Shown: piece by piece, positions 25,118 through 33,799 of the stretch
How positions within the stretch are numbered: the stretch's first letter is position 1
How the letters are laid out: every line of letters starts with the position of its first letter
NCBI GenBank assembly: GCA_014381465.1
Contig: JACNLP010000047.1
Span: 1 to 42,806, forward strand
Length of the DNA: 42,806 nucleotides
Reading direction: 5' to 3'
From: Flavobacteriales bacterium
GTDB lineage: Bacteria; Bacteroidota; Bacteroidia; Flavobacteriales; BACL11
The notes under the pieces: model-generated
Told to the model about the DNA's origin: nothing
The model's input: the letters and a program-made list of their open reading frames with translations, nothing else
The model's database searches: none
Made by a program: the position numbers and the translations under genes

Positions 25118-26131
25118 ATGAATAGATTTAAAATTTTTTCCAAAATTTATTTTGCTATTTTACTGCTTGTTACTATTTTTGTTTTTGGTATTTTGGGCTT
25201 TATTATCATTGAGGATTACTCCTTAAATGAGGCCTTTTACATGACGATACTTACTGTGTCAACAGTTGGTTTTAATGAGGTGCGTGAGTTAAGCTCGGAT
25301 GGAAGAATTTTTACAGCATTTCTTATCATCACAAGTTTTGGTACATTTGCGTATTCTATTTCTGCAATTACAACTTATGTACTTAGTGGAGATTTTAAAA
25401 ATTATTATAAAGATTATAGAGTGAATAAAGAAATTGAAAACATTAAAAACCATGTGGTAGTTTGTGGTTTTGGCAGAAACGGAAGGCAAGCAGCTGATAG
25501 CTTAAAATTACATAATCAGCAGTTTGTTGTTGTTGAAAAAAACTTTGAGCGAATAGAACTGATACGAAACGAAAAAACATGTCTTTTTGTAGATGGAGAT
25601 GCTACATTAGACAATACTTTAGATAAAGCTCAAATTTCTAATGCAAAAGCTTTAATTACTACTTTACCAAATGATGCTGATAATCTTTTTGTGGTTCTTT
25701 CTGCTAGACAAAAAAATCCTAATCTTACAATTATAAGTAGAGCATCACAAAATACATCTTACAATAAATTGAAAGTAGCTGGTGCAAATAATGTTATTAT
25801 GCCCGATAAAGTTGGGGGAGAACATATGGCATCTTTGGTTATTACCCCTGATGTAGTTGAGTTTTTGGATATGATTTCTGTAGGGAGTACTCATCATATT
25901 AATTTAGAAGAAATTGCTTTTAATAAATTACCAAAAGGAGATAATATCAATACTATTAGAGAGTTAAGTTCTACTTATAAAACGGGTTGTATGATAGTTG
26001 GTTTTAAAACTGCAGATGGTGAATTTGTTATCAATCCATCTGCTGATACTAAGCTTGTCCCTAACTCTAAATTATTTGTTTTAGGAAAAGCTGAGCAAAT
26101 AAATGAACTCAATAAATTTTTGAATATATAA
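25118..26131 (+). CDS. Two-helix potassium channel with TrkA-N (RCK) domain
   Basis: This inner-membrane K+ channel is controlled by a nucleotide-binding cytosolic domain. The 337 residues have helix 1 (about 8-32) and a pore loop MTILTVSTVGFNEVRELS (about 44-60) in place of the TVGYG filter. Helix 2 follows (about 65-92), then RCK/TrkA-N with VVVCGFGRNGRQAAD (about 113-127) and GDATLDNTLDKAQI, and a TrkA-C domain at the end. The VSTVGF filter is common in this subfamily, so K+ selectivity is likely but not proved. Its stop overlaps the next ORF (TAATG) and a PspC-like gene lies on each side. Confidence 0.9.
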   Translation: MNRFKIFSKIYFAILLLVTIFVFGILGFIIIEDYSLNEAFYMTILTVSTVGFNEVRELSSDGRIFTAFLIITSFGTFAYSISAITTYVLSGDFKNYYKDYRVNKEIENIKNHVVVCGFGRNGRQAADSLKLHNQQFVVVEKNFERIELIRNEKTCLFVDGDATLDNTLDKAQISNAKALITTLPNDADNLFVVLSARQKNPNLTIISRASQNTSYNKLKVAGANNVIMPDKVGGEHMASLVITPDVVEFLDMISVGSTHHINLEEIAFNKLPKGDNINTIRELSSTYKTGCMIVGFKTADGEFVINPSADTKLVPNSKLFVLGKAEQINELNKFLNI

Positions 26132-26295
26132 TGACCAAAAGACAATTTTTAGGTGTTTGTGCTTGGCTTGCCGATAAATTTGGGTTGGATGTTGGAGGAA
26201 TGAGAATTCTATTTATTGCTGCTGTTATACTTGGATTGGGTTCGCCTATTTTGATTTATTTTATTTTGTATTTAGTAAAACCTAGTGAGTATTAA
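26131..26295 (+). CDS. PspC-like small membrane protein 2 (54 residues, not in the ORF track)
   Basis: ATG 26131 to TAA 26295 encodes 54 residues: MTKRQFLGVCAWLADKFGLD, then VGGMRILFIAAVILGLGSPI and LIYFILYLVKPSEY. It is a complete PspC domain: a G-V-C-A-W-L-A-D-K-F-G-L-D turn, then two hydrophobic stretches ending in LVKP. The start shares one base with the channel stop and its stop lies one base before the SDR start, so it fills the gap perfectly. It was below the size limit of the supplied ORF list. Confidence 0.82.
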   Translation: MTKRQFLGVCAWLADKFGLDVGGMRILFIAAVILGLGSPILIYFILYLVKPSEY

Positions 26296-26296
26296 T

Positions 26297-27196
26297 ATGA
26301 AAGTGCTAATTACTGGAAGTAATGGTTTGCTCGGACAAAAACTCTTACACAAATTAAGAGTGGATAATTCAGTAGAATTAATTGCAACATCAAAGGGTAA
26401 AAATAGAGTTTCTGAAAAAAAAGGCTATTCTTATTTTGATTTAGATATTACGGATGAATCAGCTGTTGCAAGAATTATTGCAATGCAAAAACCTGAAGTT
26501 GTAATCAATACTGCAGCCATGACAAATGTTGATTTATGTGAAGAAAAGAAATTGAACTGTGATGCACTAAATGTAAGTGCTGTTCAGTTTTTAGCAGATG
26601 CTTGTGTTAAAATTAATGCTCACCTTATTCATATTTCAACTGATTTTATTTTTGATGGAGAAGATGGACCTTATAAAGAGGAGGATAAGCCAAATCCACT
26701 TTCTTATTACGGATTATCTAAACTAAAATCAGAACAATTATTACAAGCACATGCAGTAAAGTGGACGATTCTTAGAACCATAATTGTATTTGGCGTAGGG
26801 GAGAATTTGAGCAAAAGCAATATTGTGCTTTGGGCAAAAGGGGCTTTAGCAAAAGGCGAATCTCTTAATATTATTGATGATCAATTCCGTGCACCAACTT
26901 TAGCTGAGGATTTGGCAGATGCTTGTATTTTGGCGGCTAAGAAAAAAGCATTTGGTGTGTTTAATGCTTCAGGAAAAGACATAATGAGTATTTATGAAAT
27001 AGTGGAACGCATTGCAAAACACTATGGATATACAACAAATAATTTAAATAAAATTAGCACTGCTACTTTAAATCAAACAGCAGGAAGACCACCTAAAACG
27101 GGTTTTATTTTAGATAAGTCCAAAGAGGTTTTAGGTTATAATCCTCATAGTTTTGAGGAGTGCTTAACCATAATAGATGAACAATTAAAAGATTAA
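26297..27196 (+). CDS. NAD(P)-dependent sugar reductase/epimerase of the RmlD type (SDR)
   Basis: From ATG 26297 there are 299 residues. The ORF-track GTG at 26285 would overlap the PspC-like ORF and is less likely, since [10 protein letters not shown] is the expected N-terminus. Rossmann motif [43 protein letters not shown] and catalytic [10 protein letters not shown] (Tyr-x-x-x-Lys) are all RmlD-like. RmlD reduces dTDP-4-dehydrorhamnose, but no other rml genes are near and the family is wide, so the substrate is open. Its stop codon interlocks with the aconitase stop on the other strand. Confidence 0.85.
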   Translation: MKVLITGSNGLLGQKLLHKLRVDNSVELIATSKGKNRVSEKKGYSYFDLDITDESAVARIIAMQKPEVVINTAAMTNVDLCEEKKLNCDALNVSAVQFLADACVKINAHLIHISTDFIFDGEDGPYKEEDKPNPLSYYGLSKLKSEQLLQAHAVKWTILRTIIVFGVGENLSKSNIVLWAKGALAKGESLNIIDDQFRAPTLAEDLADACILAAKKKAFGVFNASGKDIMSIYEIVERIAKHYGYTTNNLNKISTATLNQTAGRPPKTGFILDKSKEVLGYNPHSFEECLTIIDEQLKD

Positions 27197-29460
27197 GCGT
27201 TTTGCTTTCTTATTAAGTTCAGTGCAGATCCTGCTTTAAACCAATCGATTTGAGCTTCATTATAAGTATGGTTAAGCGTAATGTTGTCAGTAGTTCCGTC
27301 AGCATGAGCCACTTCTAAAGTTAATTGTTTTCCTTCAGTAAATGCATTTAAATCTGTAAAGTTGAAAGTGTCATCTTCTTTTATTACATCATAGTCGGAT
27401 TCGTTAGCAAAAGTAAGCCCTAGCATACCTTGCTTTTTTAGGTTTGTTTCGTGAATACGAGCAAATGATTTTACAATAACTGCCATTACTCCAAGGTGTC
27501 TTGGTTCCATAGCAGCATGTTCTCTTGATGAACCTTCTCCATAATTATGATCTCCAACTACAATAGTTGTGATTCCTGCAGCTTTGTATCCTCTTGCTAC
27601 ATTTGGCACTTCATCTGTTTTTCCATCTAACTGACTTACTACAGCATTTGTCTTCCCTCCAAAAGCATTTACAGCACCAATCAAGCAATTGTTAGAAATG
27701 TTATCTAAATGACCTCTGTATCTTAGCCATGGTCCTGCCATAGAGATATGGTCGGTAGTACATTTTCCTTCTGCTTTTATCAATAGTTTTGCTCCAGTAA
27801 TATTTTCTCCATTCCAAGGATTGAAAGGAGTCAATAATTGTAATCTGTTAGAATCAGGGCTTACAACAACTTCAATTCCACTACCATCTTCTGCTGGGGC
27901 TTGGTAGCCATTATCTTCTACTGCAAAACCATTTGGAGGAAGTTCATGTCCTGTTGGTTCTGCTAATTTAACTTTTTCACCATTTTCATTTGTAAGCGTG
28001 TCAGTTACAGGGTTAAAATCTAATCTTCCTGAAATTGCAATAGCAGCAACCATTTCTGGTGAGCCAACAAATGCATGAGTATTTGGATTTCCATCAGCAC
28101 GCTTTGCAAAGTTTCTGTTGAAGGAATGAACAATAGAATTTTTTTCTTGTTTCTCTGCTCCTTCTCTGTCCCATTGTCCGATACATGGGCCGCACGCATT
28201 TGTAAATATCTTTGTTGATTCAAATTTATTAAAAGTAGCTATCAATCCATCTCTTTCTGCTGTGTATCTAACTTGCTCTGAACCTGGATTAATTCCTAAA
28301 GTTGCTTTTGGTTTTATTCCTTTATTTACCGCATCTTCAACAATAGAAGCTGCTCTTGTTAAATCTTCATATGATGAGTTGGTACAGGATCCGATTAATG
28401 CCCATTCAATATCTAAAGGCCAGTCATTTTTAGTTGCTTTTGCATTCATTTCTGATACAGGAGTAGCTAAATCTGGAGTAAATGGTCCGTTTAAATGTGG
28501 TGTTAAATCATCAAGATTAATTTCAATTACTTGATCAAAATATTGTTCTGGATTTGCATAAACTTCAGCATCTCCTGTTAAGTGTTCTTTTATTTCATTT
28601 GCTGCATCAGCTACATCATCTCTATCGGTTGCTCTTAAGTATCTTTCAATACTTTCGTCATAACCAAATGTTGAGGTTGTTGCTCCAATTTCAGCACCCA
28701 TATTACAAATAGTTCCTTTCCCTGTTGCCGATAATGAAATTGCTCCCTCTCCAAAATATTCAACAATTGCTCCTGTACCACCTTTAGCAGATACAATTCC
28801 AGCAACTTTTAATATTACATCTTTTGGTGCAGTCCATCCGTTAAGATTTCCTGTAAGTTTTACTCCAATTAATTTTGGGAATTTTAGTTCCCAAGGCATT
28901 CCAGCCATTACATCAACAGCATCAGCACCACCAACACCAATTGCTACCATTCCTAATCCACCAGCATTTACTGTGTGAGAATCTGTTCCAATCATCATTC
29001 CTCCAGGGAAAGCATAATTCTCTAAAACTACTTGATGAATAATTCCTGCTCCTGGTTTCCAGAATCCAATTCCGTATTTATTACAAACAGAGCTTAAGAA
29101 GTTAAAGACTTCATTGTTCTGGTTTATTCCTTCTTGTAAATCTTTACTTGCTCCTAATTTAGCTTGAATTAAATGATCGGCATGTGCTGTAGATGGTACG
29201 GCAACTTTATCTTTTCCTGCTTGCATGAACTGTAAAAGTGCCATTTGTGCAGTTGCATCTTGCATTGCTACTCTGTCAGGTGCAAAATCAACATAATCTT
29301 CTCCTCTTGTAAATGCTTTTGTTGTATCTCCATCCCAAAGGTGAGTGTAAAGTATTTTTTCTGCTAGAGTTAGAGGTTTTCCAGTTGCTTTTCTTGCTGC
29401 TTCAACTGCTTTAGGGTACTTTTTGTACACCTTTTTTATCATGTTAATATCAAATGCCAT
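27193..29460 (-). CDS. acn: Aconitate hydratase
   Basis: Aconitase interconverts citrate and isocitrate in the TCA cycle with a 4Fe-4S cluster. The 755 residues fit the mitochondrial-like bacterial form found in this phylum. The cluster-binding cysteines are in [12 protein letters not shown] and [40 protein letters not shown] and the active-site [15 protein letters not shown] are also clear. A -7 box TAAATTTG sits 20 bases upstream of the start, supporting ATG 29460. It is transcribed divergently from marR and converges on the SDR gene with a 4-base overlap. Confidence 0.95.
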   Translation of the reverse strand: MAFDINMIKKVYKKYPKAVEAARKATGKPLTLAEKILYTHLWDGDTTKAFTRGEDYVDFAPDRVAMQDATAQMALLQFMQAGKDKVAVPSTAHADHLIQAKLGASKDLQEGINQNNEVFNFLSSVCNKYGIGFWKPGAGIIHQVVLENYAFPGGMMIGTDSHTVNAGGLGMVAIGVGGADAVDVMAGMPWELKFPKLIGVKLTGNLNGWTAPKDVILKVAGIVSAKGGTGAIVEYFGEGAISLSATGKGTICNMGAEIGATTSTFGYDESIERYLRATDRDDVADAANEIKEHLTGDAEVYANPEQYFDQVIEINLDDLTPHLNGPFTPDLATPVSEMNAKATKNDWPLDIEWALIGSCTNSSYEDLTRAASIVEDAVNKGIKPKATLGINPGSEQVRYTAERDGLIATFNKFESTKIFTNACGPCIGQWDREGAEKQEKNSIVHSFNRNFAKRADGNPNTHAFVGSPEMVAAIAISGRLDFNPVTDTLTNENGEKVKLAEPTGHELPPNGFAVEDNGYQAPAEDGSGIEVVVSPDSNRLQLLTPFNPWNGENITGAKLLIKAEGKCTTDHISMAGPWLRYRGHLDNISNNCLIGAVNAFGGKTNAVVSQLDGKTDEVPNVARGYKAAGITTIVVGDHNYGEGSSREHAAMEPRHLGVMAVIVKSFARIHETNLKKQGMLGLTFANESDYDVIKEDDTFNFTDLNAFTEGKQLTLEVAHADGTTDNITLNHTYNEAQIDWFKAGSALNLIRKQNA

Positions 29461-29480
29461 AATCTTGCTTTAATTATTTG

Positions 29481-29488
29481 CAAATTTA
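29481..29488 (-). promoter_or_regulatory. -7 box of the aconitase gene
   Basis: The minus strand reads TAAATTTG, an exact TAnnTTTG, 20 bases before the ATG. No TTG was found at the -33 spacing. Confidence 0.5.
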
Positions 29489-29578
29489 ATAAAAAGTGAT
29501 GATTATTAATATTAATTTGGTGAGGATGTAATTTTTCCTTTTTTCAGACAGTGCTAAAAGTACATTTTTTAAATTAGT

Positions 29579-29598
29579 TTGTTGTGCACGCATAATAA
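29579..29598. promoter_or_regulatory. Candidate MarR operator, distal (imperfect palindrome)
   Basis: TTGTTGTG-CACG-CATAATAA has 6 of 8 pairs and the same GCACGCATA core as the perfect site 29 bases downstream. Together they form a two-site arrangement in front of marR. Binding is inferred from position and symmetry. Confidence 0.5.
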
Positions 29599-29608
29599 AA
29601 AGTAAATT

Positions 29609-29626
29609 TACTATGCACGCATAGTA
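29609..29626. promoter_or_regulatory. Candidate MarR operator, proximal (perfect palindrome)
   Basis: TACTATG-CACG-CATAGTA is a perfect 7-bp dyad with a 4-base centre. It lies over the -33 region of the marR promoter, whose -7 box is TATTTTAG at 29635. A dimeric MarR protein bound here would block the promoter, which fits auto-repression of the marR-fad operon. Confidence 0.65.
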
Positions 29627-29634
29627 TTTTTTAG

Positions 29635-29642
29635 TATTTTAG
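29635..29642 (+). promoter_or_regulatory. -7 box of the marR-fadJ operon
   Basis: TATTTTAG, followed by CA, lies 15 bases before the ATG at 29658. The same TATTTTAGCA occurs before the PorE-like gene. The -33 position is occupied by the proximal palindrome. Confidence 0.5.
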
Positions 29643-29657
29643 CACAAAATTAGAATT

Positions 29658-30086
29658 ATGGAACAAGAAGATACTATAGACTATAACATAAGAAAAACTT
29701 GGTACAATATTACCAAAATGTACAATCGTACTGCCACCGAATATATGGCAAGTATGGCCTTAGGGATGATTATTTTGAATATCGATATATCTGAAGGAAC
29801 ACCCTCTACACAACTAGGGCCAAATATGGGAATGGAAGCAACTTCCCTATCTCGTTCGCTTAACAAATTGGAGGATGCAGGTGTAATTGAACGAAAACCT
29901 GACCCAAATGATAAGCGAAAATCAGTAATTCACCTTACACCTTTAGGTATGGATTGGCGTGAAGTTGCCAAAGGAGTAGTTATAGAATTTAATGAAAAAA
30001 TACAATCGCATTTTGAAAAAGAAGAAATGGAAACCTTCTTTGCAATACTAAAAAAGATAAATAAAATTATAGATGAAAATAAATAG
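29658..30086 (+). CDS. MarR-family transcriptional regulator
   Basis: This is a dimeric winged-helix repressor, often released by a small ligand. In the 142 residues, the recognition helix region is MGMEATSLSRSLNKLEDAGVIERKPDPNDKRKSVIHLTPLG (about 56-97), with the conserved wing DPNDKRKS. N- and C-terminal helices form the dimer part. It overlaps fadJ by 14 bases and is preceded by two palindromes, so it probably controls its own operon of fatty-acid degradation genes. Acyl-CoA as ligand is a guess from context. Confidence 0.9.
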   Translation: MEQEDTIDYNIRKTWYNITKMYNRTATEYMASMALGMIILNIDISEGTPSTQLGPNMGMEATSLSRSLNKLEDAGVIERKPDPNDKRKSVIHLTPLGMDWREVAKGVVIEFNEKIQSHFEKEEMETFFAILKKINKIIDENK

Positions 30087-32463
30087 ACACATTAACAAAG
30101 TAGCAGTAGTTGGTTCCGGAATTATGGGATCGCGTATTGCTTGCCATTTCGCAAATATTGGAGTGGAAGTTTTACTCTTGGATATTGTTCCTTTTGACTT
30201 AACACAGGAGCAAAAACAAGACAAAAAAATAAGAAACTCTATTGTAAATGATGCACTAAAAAGCACTTTAAAAAGCAAACCATCTCCTATTTATAGCAAG
30301 GAGTTTGTAAGCAGAATTACAACTGGAAACTTGGATGATGATTTGCATAAAATTGCAGATGCAGATTGGGTTATTGAAGTAGTTGTGGAACGACTTGACA
30401 TTAAAAAACAGGTTTTTGAAAAGATAGAAAAATTCAGAACTGATGGCACTTTAATTTCTTCTAACACTTCAGGAATCCCGATTGAAAGTATGATTGACGG
30501 AAGATCAGAAGATTTCCAAAAACACTTTTGCGGAACACATTTTTTCAATCCTCCAAGATATTTAAAATTATTGGAAATTATTCCAACCACTAAAACTTCT
30601 TCTGACATCATTGATTTCTTAATGCATTATGGAGATAAGTTTTTAGGAAAAGACATGGTACTTTGTAAAGACACTCCTGCATTTATTGCCAACAGAATTG
30701 GAGTAGCAAACATTATGTCCCTTTTCCATTTAGTAAAAGAATTAGACTTAACGGTTGAGGAAGTAGATTCATTGAGCGGACCTATTATTGGTCGTCCAAA
30801 ATCGGCAACTTTCCGTACTTGCGATTTAGTAGGATTAGATACTTTAATTCATGTTGCAAATGGAGTGTATGAAAATTGCCCTAATGATGAAAACAGAAGT
30901 AATTTTGAATTACCAGAGTTCATCACAAAAATGAGTGAAAACAAATGGTTAGGAGATAAAACTAAGCAAGGTTTTTACAAGAAATCAAAAGACGCAAATG
31001 GAAAAAGAATAATTGAGGCACTAAACCTCAACACTATGGAATACGCTCCAAAACAAAGAGCTAAATTTGCAACCATTGCAGCAGCAAAACAAGAGGATGA
31101 CCTTTTAAAAAGATTAAAAATATTAGTAAAAGGAAAAGATAAGGCAGGAGAATTTTACCGTAAATCATTCTATAGTGCATTTGCTTATGTATCGCACAGA
31201 ATACCAGAAATAACAGATGACCTTTACAAAATTGATAGAGCATTATGTGCTGGTTTTGGTTGGGAAATTGGTCCGTTCCAAATGTGGGATGCTTTAGATG
31301 TTGAAAAGACACTATCTAAAATGGAAGAATCAGGATACAAAGCAGCTCCTTGGGTTTACGATATGGTAAAATCAGGAACTACTTCTTTCTACACAACAGA
31401 AAATGGGACTTTAAATTACTACAATATTCCATCAAAAGCACAAGAAAAAGTTGCTGGTATGGAGAACTTTATTGTGTTAGACCACATCCGTGAAAACAAT
31501 ACAATTTGGAGTAATTCTGGGTGTAACCTTACGGATATTGGTGATGGAATTGTAAACTTGGAATGGAGAACGAAAATGAACTCTATAGGAGGGGAAGTTT
31601 TAGAAGGAATCCAAAAATCTATTGAAATTGCAGAAAAAAATCACAAAGGATTAGTTATCGCCAACCAAGGAACTAACTTTTCAGTTGGAGCAAATATTGC
31701 TATGATATTCATGATGGCAATTGAACAAGAATATGAAGAAATTGATTTTGCAGTTCGTGCTTTCCAAAACACAACCGGAAGAATCAGAAACTCATCTATT
31801 CCTGTAGTAGTTGCAACACACGGAATGACTTTAGGTGGTGGTTGTGAAATAGCTTTACATGCCGACCATGTACAAGCATCAGCAGAAACTTATATCGGTT
31901 TAGTGGAAATGGGAGTTGGTGTTATCCCAGGTGGTGGTGGAACTAAAGAAATGGCAAAAAGAGCATCTGATGCATATTTTTCTGGAGACATACAACTACC
32001 AACACTAAAAGAAAGGTACTTAAATATAGGAATGGCAAAAGTTGCTACCTCAGCACAAGAAGCAATTGAATTAGATTTATTATTAAAAAATAGAGATAAA
32101 GTAACTGTTGGTTTCAACAACCTAATTACGGATGCAAAAGCTGCAGCACTTAACCTAGCAAACCAAGGGTATAGCCAACCAGTACCTGAAAAGATAAAAG
32201 TTTTAGGAAAAGATGGACTAGGAATGTTTATGGTTGGTGCACACAGTATGCATGCGGCAGGATATATTACAGAACACGAAAAACTAATGTCCGAAAAATT
32301 AGCCTATGCAATTTGTGGTGGAGATTTATCTGCACCAACTCTAGTTTCTGAGCAATATTTATTAGACTTAGAAAGAGAAGCATTCTTATCCCTTTGTGGA
32401 GAAAGAAAAACTTTAGAGAGAATTGAGCACATGTTAAAGAAAGGAAAACCATTGAGGAATTAG
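30073..32463 (+). CDS. fadJ: 3-hydroxyacyl-CoA dehydrogenase / enoyl-CoA hydratase fusion (FadJ-like)
   Basis: This enzyme carries out two steps of beta-oxidation: hydration of enoyl-CoA and NAD-dependent oxidation of the 3-hydroxy product. In the 796 residues the dehydrogenase is N-terminal (Rossmann VAVVGSGIMGSRIACHFANIGVEVLLLDI about 9-37; CGTHFFNPPRYLKLLEIIP; KDTPAFIANRIG). The hydratase/isomerase domain is C-terminal (THGMTLGGGCEIALHADHVQAS, VEMGVGVIPGGGGTKEM). This order is the reverse of E. coli FadB/FadJ, as usual in Bacteroidota. It overlaps marR by 14 bases and is followed by fadA. Confidence 0.93.
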   Translation: MKINRHINKVAVVGSGIMGSRIACHFANIGVEVLLLDIVPFDLTQEQKQDKKIRNSIVNDALKSTLKSKPSPIYSKEFVSRITTGNLDDDLHKIADADWVIEVVVERLDIKKQVFEKIEKFRTDGTLISSNTSGIPIESMIDGRSEDFQKHFCGTHFFNPPRYLKLLEIIPTTKTSSDIIDFLMHYGDKFLGKDMVLCKDTPAFIANRIGVANIMSLFHLVKELDLTVEEVDSLSGPIIGRPKSATFRTCDLVGLDTLIHVANGVYENCPNDENRSNFELPEFITKMSENKWLGDKTKQGFYKKSKDANGKRIIEALNLNTMEYAPKQRAKFATIAAAKQEDDLLKRLKILVKGKDKAGEFYRKSFYSAFAYVSHRIPEITDDLYKIDRALCAGFGWEIGPFQMWDALDVEKTLSKMEESGYKAAPWVYDMVKSGTTSFYTTENGTLNYYNIPSKAQEKVAGMENFIVLDHIRENNTIWSNSGCNLTDIGDGIVNLEWRTKMNSIGGEVLEGIQKSIEIAEKNHKGLVIANQGTNFSVGANIAMIFMMAIEQEYEEIDFAVRAFQNTTGRIRNSSIPVVVATHGMTLGGGCEIALHADHVQASAETYIGLVEMGVGVIPGGGGTKEMAKRASDAYFSGDIQLPTLKERYLNIGMAKVATSAQEAIELDLLLKNRDKVTVGFNNLITDAKAAALNLANQGYSQPVPEKIKVLGKDGLGMFMVGAHSMHAAGYITEHEKLMSEKLAYAICGGDLSAPTLVSEQYLLDLEREAFLSLCGERKTLERIEHMLKKGKPLRN

Positions 32464-32504
32464 TAACTAGATTTGAGATATTAGACAATAGATAAAAAAT
32501 ATTT

Positions 32505-32532
32505 GTCATCCTGAATAAATTGAAGGATCTCG
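32505..32532. repeat. REP-like intergenic repeat between fadJ and fadA
   Basis: GTCATCCTGAATAAATTGAAGGATCTCG has the ATCCT/AGGAT arms of the dispersed Bacteroidota repeat I remember as ATCCTTCACTTCGTTCAGGATGAC. The 113-base gap (32464-32576) also holds AGATATTAGA, the inverse of a 10-mer in the nhaD-mscS gap. No gene is seen there. It interrupts an otherwise tight operon and may act as an mRNA-processing or partial termination point. Confidence 0.65.
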
Positions 32533-32576
32533 TTTTTGAAATATTTTTTAAAATAGAATTGATAAAATAAAAAAAG

Positions 32577-33761
32577 ATGAAAATACAAGAAACATACATT
32601 ATTGCAGGATACCGATCAGCAGTAGGAAAATCAGGAAAAGGAGTTTTTAAATTTACTCGCCCTGATGATTTGGCTGCAGATGTAATTAAACATTTAGTAG
32701 CATCCATTCCTGAGTTAGATAAAGATAAAATTGATGATGTAATTTGCGGTAACGCAACTCCTGAAGCAGAGCAAGGATTGAATATTGGGCGTATGATTTC
32801 CTTAATGGGATTAGACACCATAAAAGTACCGGGAATGACCGTGAATAGATATTGTTCATCAGGATTAGAAACCATTGCCATTGCAAATGCAAAAATACAA
32901 AGTGGAATGGCTGATTGTATTATTGCAGGAGGTGTGGAGTGCATGTCCCCTATCCCATTTGGAGGCTGGAGAATTATACCAAATTATGATGTAGCAAAAA
33001 ATAATTCTGATTGGTATTGGAACATGGGACTTACTGCAGAAGCAGTAGCAAAAAAATGGAATATCAGCAGAAAAGACCAAGATGAATTTGCTTTCAACTC
33101 CCATCAAAAAGCATTAAATGCTATTGAAAAGGGATATTTTAAAAGTGGAATTGTTCCTATCACTATAAAGGAAACCTACTTAGATAAAAATGAGAAAAGA
33201 CAGGAAAGAGAATATGTTGTGGATACAGATGAAGGACCAAGAAAAGGAGGTTCTGCTGAAGGATTAGCAAGACTAAGACCAGTTTTTGCACAAGAAGGAA
33301 CAGTAACAGCTGCAAATGCATCACAAACTTCTGATGGAGCAGCCTTTGTAATTCTTATGTCAGAAAAAATGGTGAATGAACTAGGGGTAAAACCAATTGC
33401 AAAACTATTGAGTTATTCGGTAGCAGGTGTTGAACCAAAGCATATGGGAATTGGCCCAGTTGAAGCAATACCAATGGCACTTGAAAAGGCAGGATTAAAG
33501 TTAGAAGACATGGAGCAAATTGAATTGAATGAAGCTTTTGCATCACAATCCTTAGCAGTAATTCGTGAATTAGGATTGAACCAAGATATAGTAAATGTAA
33601 ATGGTGGTGCAATTGCCTTAGGACATCCACTAGGATGTACAGGAGGAAAACTAACCGTTCAACTAATCAATGAAATGAAAAGAAGAAATCAAAAATACGG
33701 AATGGTTACCATGTGTGTAGGTGCAGGACAAGGTGCAGCCGGAGTATTTGAAATTCTATAA
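32577..33761 (+). CDS. fadA: Acetyl-CoA C-acyltransferase (3-ketoacyl-CoA thiolase)
   Basis: Thiolase cleaves 3-ketoacyl-CoA into acetyl-CoA and a shortened acyl-CoA. The 394 residues fit the family. The nucleophilic cysteine is in VNRYCSSGLETIAIA (about 94). The catalytic His is in NVNGGAIALGHPLGCTGGKL, and the second Cys in MVTMCVGAGQGAAGVFE. It lies between fadJ and ppsA on the same strand, with a REP-like repeat upstream. Confidence 0.94.
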   Translation: MKIQETYIIAGYRSAVGKSGKGVFKFTRPDDLAADVIKHLVASIPELDKDKIDDVICGNATPEAEQGLNIGRMISLMGLDTIKVPGMTVNRYCSSGLETIAIANAKIQSGMADCIIAGGVECMSPIPFGGWRIIPNYDVAKNNSDWYWNMGLTAEAVAKKWNISRKDQDEFAFNSHQKALNAIEKGYFKSGIVPITIKETYLDKNEKRQEREYVVDTDEGPRKGGSAEGLARLRPVFAQEGTVTAANASQTSDGAAFVILMSEKMVNELGVKPIAKLLSYSVAGVEPKHMGIGPVEAIPMALEKAGLKLEDMEQIELNEAFASQSLAVIRELGLNQDIVNVNGGAIALGHPLGCTGGKLTVQLINEMKRRNQKYGMVTMCVGAGQGAAGVFEIL

Positions 33762-33799
33762 AAAACCTAAAACGAAATCAAAACCAAAAACCACAAAAA

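Noticed and set aside
29627-29657. Shine-Dalgarno site before marR
   Set aside because: The stretch is A/T-rich with no GGAGG-like sequence. Most starts in the window lack one, as expected in this phylum.
32267-32944. 225-residue minus-strand ORF across the fadJ-fadA junction
   Set aside because: It lies antisense to two clear genes and the repeat, has low-complexity hydrophobic and Ser/Ile-rich translation, and shows no recognisable domain.
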